Part shown: piece by piece, positions 56,801 to 64,000 of the stretch
Layout of the letters: each line of letters begins with the position of its first letter
Numbering within the stretch: position 1 is the first letter of the stretch
Source of the DNA: Diadema setosum
Lineage: Eukaryota > Echinodermata > Echinoidea > Diadematoida > Diadematidae
Direction: 5' to 3'
Length of the DNA: 64,000 nucleotides
NCBI RefSeq assembly: GCF_964275005.1
Contig: NC_092697.1
Span: 13,995,327-14,059,326, forward strand
Program-made: the position numbers and the translations under genes
The notes under the pieces: model-generated
The model's input: the letters and a program-made list of their open reading frames with translations, nothing else
What the model was told of the DNA's origin: nothing
Databases searched by the model: none

Positions 56801-59621
56801 TGTTTTCATGCATTTTACTCTTTCTCTCTGATTAAAAACCTTTATGTACAGATTTGCCACCAGAGGCCCACCCCATACACCTCACCAGCATCAGCCGCGT
56901 TCTTGTGGCAACTGTCTCCGAGCCAATTGTTGCCAACAACCCCCAGGAGCTGTACGCTGTCTGGATGCTTCTGGTCAAGTTCTGCCAGTGGTATCACGCC
57001 GCCCTGTGCACCCTGGTTCGGATGTACGGAGGAGAGCGGGATGGGGAAACGTTGGAGGCTTGCCTGCAACTCGTGACATGGTTCCACCACCCCTTAACAG
57101 GAGCCAGTCTGGTGGACTTCAGGGTGAGAAACATATCAAGGCATTGGCAGACACTTTAAAGATTCATAGTAGAATGAGCTGGAAAATATGCCATGGACAG
57201 CATCACTCCTGGACTCCCATGTCATAAATTATGTGAGAATTGCAACTCTTGCTGGAACGACAACTTCCCATAGCAACAGCCAATCAAGAAACTGGATTCT
57301 TGTTGTTACCATGACAATTACCATTCCAGCAAGAGTTCCTATAACTGTAAAAGTGGGTATTTTCGCGTGACTAATTTTTCGGGCTCGGCCGGGCAAGAAG
57401 AGTTTCGTGTGTTTTTGATTCCACTGAATCAAGACATCAATGACTGGAACATACAAGCAGCAGAAATATTCCTGTGCTTTTATTTTAGCGCTAGTTTCTA
57501 GTTGCGCAAAATGCACGAAAATTTCAGCGTCGCGAAAATTTTCACTTTTACAGTATATCAACTTTTTATGAAATGGGGCCCGGGAGTCATTTTAAAACTT
57601 TTGCCCCTTTAGAATTTCTGCCCCAAACATCTTTGTTTGCACCTGTAATTCATATTTCTTTGTGTAGATATAAGAAAATTGGTGTTGTAGATCATCAAAT
57701 TGCATTCTGCATCAGTACCAGAGCAGTGATACCGACTGTTAATTTTTTTTTCAGTATTTCGTACTGTTTTGTTGTTGTTCCATGGAAAATACTGTTTTTC
57801 CCAAATTATGCTACTACCCATGCCTATTGGAGGAAAAATGAAAAATACTGTTTTTTCCCAAAAAAAATATGCCCTTTCAGCCCTCAGAATACTGCAGTGC
57901 TGTTTACAAGTTGGCATCTCTGCTGGAGTATTAATATCTAGGTTGTGCAGCATTGCCAAGACCCAGCAGAACAAAATCATTAAAAGACATGTGGAAAATC
58001 ACCAAAACTCACAAAAAATCACCAAATTTGGAAAAGTGTAGTTTCAGCTCCAATAATTTCAAGACAAAAAACCGTTACCAAACACTTTACATGATTGCCT
58101 TGCACGAGTTTCGGTGCAGTTTGATCGCACTACATGTATATACCTTAGGGGCTAATACACGTCGTGGTCACGCACACACCATAATACATTACGTGAATGT
58201 GTGTGTATGTGTGCTGAGTGACAAAAGACGCGCATGTTATCTTTGTACAGGCAATTGCAATGTAATTTATGGGGAGAAGTTTTGGGAAAATGCATTTTTG
58301 TTTTCATTACTTTGATAATTTTTCATTGATCTCAACACCACGAAAAAAAATCACCAAAAATCACAAAATTTTGGTTTGGTTACCAGTCTAAAATTTTGTC
58401 ACCAAACAATTAAAAAAATTTTTAAGATTTAACAAAATTTCACCCTTTTTGGTTAAACCAAAATCACACCCTTTTTGGTTAAACCAAAATCACCATCTGG
58501 AAACACTGAGGTTGTGCCGTGCAGATGGTATTGTGACTGTAAATGTTTCATGCAATCACCAGTACTGATACTATCCCTTGCCAAGCTACAGGCATTCCCT
58601 GTGAAAGTTACTGTAGATATGTCATCCCCATTCATCACAGGATCAAGTGCTGGAGTTGGCCAAGACCATCAACAGGTGCATGATGGGAGATACTGTCAAG
58701 CTGGACGAACTAAAGATGGCGGTCTCACAGTGCTACAGTTCAGACTGTCTTGGGGCTACTGTCAGACCCATAGCTGAAGTCTGCGTCAATCTGGTCATGG
58801 CTACCACCCTCCAGATCACATCCCTAACCCCGAAGAATCTACTGGACCTACTCGATTCAGTAAGAACAGGAGAACATTACTCTGGAATAAATACATGAAT
58901 GACAGTAGTACTGATAGTCGCCAGTAGTGTGTAATAAGACAAGGGTTACCAACTTATTAGAGAACATTTGCCATCAGAGAACCTTTCTTCTAGAGGTGGC
59001 ACTATTTAGGTGATTTTTCTTTTTTCTTTTTTCTTGTGAGGATGGACAGACATTTATTCTCCCTCCCCTCGTTTATTTTTTTTTGACCAGGGTGTAAATA
59101 TTGGCGTATGACTTTGCATGGTTAACCAGAGACTTCTTCAAGAACATTGCTAACTCTGGAGTGATTGAATATAATGATGGTGATGTTGAGGATCATCATC
59201 ATCATCACTATCACTACCACCACCACCTCAATCACCATCATCATCACCGTCACTATTACTGCTATTACTAATCTTTATTGGTAGTGCCATATGCCAACTG
59301 AAAACATAGAATAGTGTATGCAGTTCACAAATGATTCAAATGATTGTGTAATGTGCATGAAATCAAATGAAGTAATCCAAGGCAAAATATCTTCCACAGA
59401 TATTTCCAGCAGTATCTGTTCCAAGTCACATGACCTTGAAGATTATGCTCCTCCGTTCCGCTCTGGATGCGTACAGGGAGGTCTTAATGGTTTCCGAAGA
59501 GGGGTTCGGTGGACTGTCCACAGCGACTGTGTGTCAGACTGTGAAAGCTCTGCTAAGCATGGTGGACTGTGATATTGAGGAGAGGGTCAAGTTGAGCATT
59601 CTTTCAGAACTGACCAGGTGA
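45593..59621 (+). CDS. FANCC: FANCC orthologue, Fanconi anaemia core-complex subunit, complete coding region
   Basis: FANCC is a helical-repeat scaffold in the nuclear core complex that, with FANCE and FANCF, helps the FANCL ligase monoubiquitinate FANCD2-FANCI at interstrand crosslinks. Twelve exons agree in phase: 45593-45781, 47228-47315, 48433-48530, 49312-49425, 50050-50114, 50812-51008, 54529-54683, 55156-55308, 55933-56002, 56852-57123, 58641-58859 and 59400-59621. They sum to 1,842 nt (613 residues; human FANCC has 558). Matches to human FANCC recalled from memory include FLFWLNK to YQFWMQK, RFPKLGHLLGKLC to RFPTIGQLLAKAC, YTPLEFNVLSTDM to YAPIDYYPGLLKNM, SLWLKYLPAVE to CLWLRHLPSLE, and YGGERDG to YYGPRDG. 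The C-terminus LSILSELTR matches ELLKELRTQV. There is an in-frame TAG at 45536-45538, and A at -3 of the ATG. No catalytic motif is expected. The other reading, an unrelated helical protein, is less likely. Confidence 0.82.
45782..47227. other. FANCC intron 1, repeat content
   Basis: It contains a repeat opening CAGAGATGCCAAGTTCC at about 46014, whose opposite-strand word recurs near 57905, and the MITE at 46415-46615. There is a poly-G run near 47070. Confidence 0.5.
47228..51008 (+). CDS. FANCC: FANCC exons 2-6
   Basis: Exons 47228-47315, 48433-48530, 49312-49425, 50050-50114 and 50812-51008. They encode ESVMAVLKRFPKLGHLLGKL, the SQLLRCVQLFRVDGPQGK helix, SYTPLEFNVLSTDM, ERDLEFLVKQQQQCLLG and KLCGLCLPLLAMPSSKRLVE. 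The last aligns with human VCVPLITLTDVDPLVEALL. Exon 6 has two in-frame donors 18 nt apart (after 50990, GTAAAG; after 51008, GTGAGT). I prefer the second by consensus, but the first gives a better length match to human. Confidence 0.8.
51192..52851. mobile_element. CGCGAA-rich MITE interrupted by other insertions
   Basis: The two halves of an ACTGTATACGC-ended element (left 51192-51280, right about 52760-52851) are separated by about 1.5 kb that includes the 51470-52611 element. Ends match the intact family member at 33055-33296. It lies in FANCC intron 6. Confidence 0.65.
51470..52611. mobile_element. Inverted-repeat DNA element, 1,142 bp, GATA target duplication
   Basis: Ends are CAGGCGCGGTGGAGCACCC and its exact complement (19 bp). 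GATA is present on both outer sides, consistent with a 4-bp target duplication. The interior has a repeated CTGTTTTTTTCCGAC word near each end and no transposase. I cannot name the superfamily. Confidence 0.75.
52992..54234. mobile_element. TATGCCTCCGCC-ended element with internal minisatellite
   Basis: Inverted ends TATGCCTCCGCCA and TGGCGGAGGCATA. The first 40 bases form a hairpin (CCTCCGCCACGAAGTGGTGC). About 53160-54050 is a decaying tandem array of about 150-bp units, each with AGGTCA words, a TTTCACTATTTCCACCATAT-like core and a CTTGAAACTTAGTGTATACA core. The first units are the most alike. It is noncoding and lies in FANCC intron 6. Confidence 0.75.
54529..57123 (+). CDS. FANCC: FANCC exons 7-10
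   Basis: Exons 54529-54683, 55156-55308, 55933-56002 and 56852-57123. They encode MVSLWLKYLPAVEQEIFLLL, the VDSCIQQVLWQTDGSQHVMT segment (human VDEMFRCALLETDGALEI), RLFPQRLLPLVNLL, and a 90-residue exon 10. Exon 10 matches human best: VWMLLVKFCQWYHAALCTLV then GGERDGETLEACLQLV. A polymorphic-looking GAT repeat fills 56461-56770 in the intron before exon 10. Confidence 0.82.
56461..56770. repeat. GAT/GATGAG trinucleotide repeat in FANCC intron 9
   Basis: About 310 bp of GATGAT, GGTGAT and GAGGAT units. It gives poly-Asp/Glu, poly-Met/Val and poly-Ile frames on the two strands. Confidence 0.9.
57880..58520. repeat. Repeat-like AT-rich sequence in FANCC intron 10
   Basis: Contains repeated AAAATCACCAAAA words and a GGCATCTCTG start also seen near 46014 in inverse. 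Probably an old dispersed repeat; edges are not clear. Confidence 0.4.
58641..59621 (+). CDS. FANCC: FANCC exons 11-12 and stop
   Basis: Exon 58641-58859 encodes VLELAKTINRCMMGDTVKLD through NLLDLLDS and ends at GTAAGA. Exon 12 is best started at 59400 after CTTCCACAG, the only nearby acceptor in the right phase; two AGs 10 and 13 bases further on would give stops. It encodes LLRSALDAYREVLMVSEEGF and ends ILSELTR-TGA at 59621, as expected for the FANCC C-terminus. Confidence 0.75.
59188..59268. repeat. CATCAT/CACCAT microsatellite
   Basis: About 80 bp of imperfect CAT/CAC trinucleotides in FANCC intron 11. Confidence 0.85.
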
Positions 59622-62444
59622 TGCAAGCAGTATCTGAATTTTGAAATGCAAGTTTCAAGCACTTAAAGCATCAAAGGTGCTGCAGATTTTTTGCTGACAA
59701 AATGTGACTCAAATAGGCTGCAGAGTGGTTGAAGAGTTTTCTTGCAATTTTATTGCCATTTTCAAACATTTTGAAGTCCATCATCAGAACAAAATGAAAC
59801 CTTTCCAGTGAAACCTCACCACTTGTGACATAAAAAGGAATATTTTTGAAGTTACGAATAAGAATATGTCATATTTTTATATTATTTTCTTTGTTTATCA
59901 ACAGCTTAATGCCAAATATTTCAAATTAGCAAGAATGGACCTAACTCATTTTGGCATCAAACTCTTTATAATTAGAGGATCAGAGTTTCTGAAGAATGAG
60001 GGAAGGTATCTTAGAATGTTCATCTTTTTGGCCCCCCATTCAGATCTCGGTCATGGATCGCGTGATCCTCCCGAAAATTTGTACTAAGGTAGAGGCCAAT
60101 GTAATCTACAAGACTGTATAGTTAGATTTTTCAAATTTTAATTCATGTATTTTATATTAATTTATGCTAATTTATGCCAAAATTTTTTTTTGCCTATAAA
60201 TCAAAAAATGAAGCTCCAAGACTTCTAATTTTTGGTGAACATATTCTTTTTAATATCCTCAACAATAGTATTGAAGCAAAAATTCGGCTTCATAATTATT
60301 TCTTATTTATTATTGTTTATTGAATTTCTTATGTATTTTATTGTTTACTGAATTTCTTATGTATTTTGTTGTTTATTGAATTTCTTATGTATTTCTTTGT
60401 TTTTTACTTTTTTTTTGTTTTGTTTTTTTTTCGTCAAAATTAGTTGCAGAATCTTTTTAAAGCATAATCAGGCTAAAATGAATCATTATCAGCCATTGAA
60501 AGTAAAAATATTTATTTTTATATGAATTAATTGCAAAAACACAATTTACATTGGATTTGTACACAAAATCAAGTTTTTGAGCAATTTTTGGGTCGACAAA
60601 TTTTTTTTAAAGGGGCGTGGCTTCAAAAACAATATGCCTGGGAGCGACAAATTTGATCTCAAAAGTTGCATGGTACAAAATGGCCCCCGAGGGCCCCCCC
60701 CCCCCCCCCCCCCCCTTAGTGGGAATAGGGTTAAAGAAAGAAATGTGCACCCTTTAGATATATCCACAAGCATATATGTATATTTGTGTATGTTGCACCC
60801 ATGTACTTTTGCATGCATGCTTAATATAAGAAAGCTACCCATCTGATTCCCAGGTCAAGAATTTGTGACACACCATATGTATTAAATACTATGGTTTGTA
60901 GTGGGCAGGTAGTATCTGAACAGACCCTCAATCTAAACACACTGATAAATGCATCTCACAAACATTGTTACTAAGGAGATGCCAATCAGCATCTACCAAC
61001 ATAGATACAGTGCACTTCTGCTATAACGAACACGGTGATAACGAAGTTCCGGTTACAATGAAATGAAAATTAAGGCCGCAACATTATCAGCTCTACGTAT
61101 TTTTATTGTTTATTGATTCGGTTATAGCGAAATTTTGATATAACGAAAGAAAACTGCCGGTTCCGAGGATTTCGTTATAACAGGTGTCCACTGTAGACCC
61201 CCAGTGGCAGATTGTACACCAAGCTGCAGAATTACAACCAGCTGATGATAGACAGACTCAAATCTGTGATAACAAGAGACGCTATAATACTCCTTTGATA
61301 GAATGTGTAGTGTAGGATGCCATGCGTATTTAGACAATGGAGGTTTAACAGGCTTCATGAGTGTGCGAATTAAGTGAGGAGAATTAATCTGAGTGACACT
61401 TTTTATTCTTCTCGGACATGTGAGCAACGTAAACATTGCGACCATGAAGACCCAAGGACGGAATTGTCTCTGTTTTGGGATAAATAAACTGAAGCCCCTC
61501 ATCGTTCTTGTGATGGTCAGTGTATTGTTGTGAGTGGCGGGTGCGTATCTTCATCCCCAGCCGAGGTCAGCTTATGTCCACCTCTGAAAGCTTGACCATG
61601 CAGTGCCTTCAGCCTTTTTGTGCCAGGTTCTGTGAACAGTGTATGCAATGCTCAGACCTCCCGACCATTCTCGACGTGGAGGAAAGACTATGAATTTTAA
61701 CCATTCCCAGTTCTTGATTCAGTAGCATTTTCCTATTTTTCTTTATAAGTTTACTACACACTTTTATGGCAACTGCTCTTTCTTTCCTGTACTTTTAAGC
61801 CAAACCATCACTATTTTTTAGTCAGAAAGGATGGTAGGTCTGAATGCTATGGGATTTTCTGTACCAATTTGCATTCAAGGCACATGAAGCCAGTAATGTT
61901 TATAACTGCAATAAACTTACAGTGGTCAGTGTTCTTGTTGACAAAACAAGGCATGGTAGGAAAGTAATTTTTGGAGGGGAAAAAAAAAACAGTGGTGCAA
62001 AGCATCAGTTTGGCAAGAATAGGAGTGAAGAGAGGCTATTGATGTTATGAAAGTCTTAACTTGTCTCATTGTATGTTGATACACAGTGACCTCAGAATCA
62101 TGACCTTTGCCACTTCATGGTGGAGTCACTTATGTGTAGCACAGTGTGTTCACTTTAATCCATATCCAGCTACATGTATAAAGGGGCATTTTGTAGTCTA
62201 CAATTTTTACAGGCTGAGACTGCAAGCTGATTGTTGACATAGCACAAATCATCACATTTGCTTCATTCACATTCTTAGAATTTTCCAACAATGAATAAAA
62301 CGACTGAAATTGATGTGAACAATTTCATGATGCAATTTCCACTAATGTTATGTACAAAGAAAAAACAAAAATGAAATTACTGAAGAATAATAATGTGTGA
62401 ATGAATGAACAGAAGAAGGAAAGGTGTGTTTCATTGTCTTCTAT
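59622..62444. other. Region downstream of FANCC: likely 3' UTR then repeats
   Basis: No coding signal. AATAAA words on the plus strand lie at 61910-61915 and 62294-62299, but none is close to the stop codon. The truncated poly-C-ended repeat occupies about 60040-60734 and the GTTATAAC-family copy 61013-61195. Confidence 0.4.
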
Positions 62445-64000
62445 TGTCAGTACCTGGTGTGGAGGCACATTATGATTCATTGCAGACTTCGGGATGGCTG
62501 GGTACTTTCGTTTATTAACACGTAACATTGCAAGGTACATATCATTAGTGGCATTTAGTAGCATTGTAGGTAAAACAAAAATTTTCCTATCCTGGGGCTG
62601 GGCCCTCTCCGTACTGTCATGTTTCCGTGACCGAAGTACCGTACGACCTGAAATTTCACTTAATCTTGGTTCTCTATATCTATGGTATCCTTCAATGAAC
62701 ATTCTTTATCTTATCTCTACATTCCTCCCCCCAGTTGCAGCCTTTAAGAGGATGCAACGATAAAACTTATATCATTTACCATTGCAACTACTCGATATAT
62801 TAATTCATCAACATAATAAACAACCTTTTAACCAGTAACTTATTGATGATACATATACATTTTATAACTCTATGTGACATTAAATGCATCAGAACTCTGA
62901 AGGGATGGTATTTGTGTTTTGATTATCAAACCTCTGCTATCACCTTGGGTAATGTACAATATACAATCAACTGTACTCAACAAAATTTGCATCCTGTGGT
63001 TACAACTCAATAACTTTCATTAACACTGTATACCCATCCTATACATAATAAACACTCATTTTACTTGGAATTTACATGTAACTTTATTAATTCTCATCAC
63101 TGTTTTCTGAAATACTTCATGTGTCTTGGTTTTAAACACCTGAAACACAGGAACATTGGCTCCAATCATGAGTGACACCCTCGGGAGAGTGTTCTTGCCA
63201 CTTAGTTCTGGTAGCTCTATGTCCTTTAGATGTCTCCATTTTTCCAAATCTCTTTGCATTGGAGCATCTCTCACGGTCACTTGTATGCCATCTCTTACAT
63301 ACATTGGTGGAAGGCTGATGTATTCCTCCTCTTGTATTCCACCTATCTGCATTTCATCTACCGTGACTTCTGTGTCGATTACTTCCTCCAAGTTCAATGT
63401 CTTGATGACTAATTTAGTCTTTCTGGTTCTTGCTTGCAGTCTCTCTACCAGTTCAGTATCACAAAATACTGTTCCGCATCCACTATCTATGAATGCATGA
63501 ATTAATATGCATTTCTCACTTCCCCTGCGTTTTATGACAACTGAAATTATTGTCATGCATGTCGATGTTGGTTGAGATTTTTCTCCAACCCCTTTTTTGA
63601 CATTGGTGGATCCTAATGAAACCGTAGTAGCTTCACTCTGCAGCTCCGTTGAAGTTGAAGCATCATTTTTATTTTTTATTTTTACTGGCTCAGCTCCATC
63701 TCCTTCTTTGATTCTTCAGGGGTCGTGCATCAACGTGTTGTGTTTCTTTTTGTACAGCTCGCAAACCACTTGGCTTTTGCACTCCCGCTTCATGTGTCTT
63801 GGTTTTAAACACCTGAAACACAGTCCCTTCTTTCTCACTTGCTCCGATCTTTCTTCGACTGTCAGTGCTTTGAACTTTCTGCAATCGTTTATATTATGCC
63901 GTGTATTTGTGCCACAGAAAGAGCAAGTTGGTGGTTTTGTACTCTTTTCATCCCCACTCTGGTTTGCAATTCTGATTCCGAAAGCCTTTGCAGTGTTTTT
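62445..64000 (-). mobile_element. BEL/Pao-type LTR retrotransposon, broken, runs off the window
   Basis: On the minus strand there is a zinc-knuckle region (63.7-64.0 kb, with CFRCLKPRHMKREC), an aspartic-protease-like domain (63056-63556, with FIDSGCG and LMIGANVP) and a putative 3' LTR (62445-62721). The LTR opens TGTAGAG after a purine tract (62722-62732), contains AATAAA and closes TGACA. The order and motifs fit BEL/Pao elements, which keep a retropepsin next to CCHC knuckles. It is a fossil, broken and incomplete in this window; its age cannot be judged without the other LTR. Confidence 0.7.

Noticed and set aside
59410-59426. Two AG acceptors closer to the FANCC exon 12 coding match
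   Set aside because: Both put the exon out of phase with exon 11 and lead to an immediate stop; the acceptor at 59399 keeps the frame.

Overview
The window is eukaryotic genomic DNA: intron-rich, AT-rich between exons, and full of microsatellites and short inverted-repeat elements. The gene structures, the closeness of the proteins to vertebrate orthologues and the repeat style (MITEs rich in CGCGAA, and a TATGCCTCCGCC-ended minisatellite element) suggest a marine deuterostome, most likely an echinoderm. The species call is inference only.

Two host genes lie head to head. On the minus strand, from 37557 down to 6809, is a complete 30-coding-exon orthologue of SMARCA4/SMARCA2 (BRG1/BRM, Drosophila brahma), the ATPase of the SWI/SNF (BAF) chromatin remodeller. 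All exon phases agree and the exons sum to about 1,877 residues. Its domain order is a Pro/Gly/Gln-rich N-terminus, QLQ, HSA, BRK, two-lobed SNF2 ATPase, SnAC, AT-hook-like segment, bromodomain and acidic tail. On the plus strand, 45593 to 59621, is a 12-exon gene of about 613 residues that I identify as FANCC, a subunit of the Fanconi anaemia core complex. FANCC diverges fast, and I found this one by following matches to the vertebrate protein exon by exon.

The rest is mostly mobile DNA. From 1 to 6.8 kb there is a PIF/Harbinger relic (1060-2614), a tandem repeat of about 150 bp (3054-3500) and a second tandem duplication (5762-6090). The remodeller introns hold many MITEs and satellites. 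Between the genes (37.6-45.6 kb) lies a nearly perfect foldback element (39196-40039) with 9-bp target duplications, carrying a second MITE in one arm, and long purine-rich tracts. FANCC intron 6 holds a nested pair of inverted-repeat elements (51192-52851) and a minisatellite-bearing element (52992-54234) whose units carry AGGTCA direct repeats. The right edge (62445-64000, continuing out of the window) is a broken BEL/Pao-type LTR retrotransposon on the minus strand.

The two genes have no shared pathway beyond general genome maintenance: one remodels nucleosomes, the other supports interstrand-crosslink repair. I found no tRNA, rRNA, CRISPR array or clearly new protein system. The most noteworthy items are the foldback element, the nuclear-receptor-like repeat array in FANCC, the GC-AG intron and tandem acceptors in the remodeller, and the overlapping upstream ORF at FANCC.
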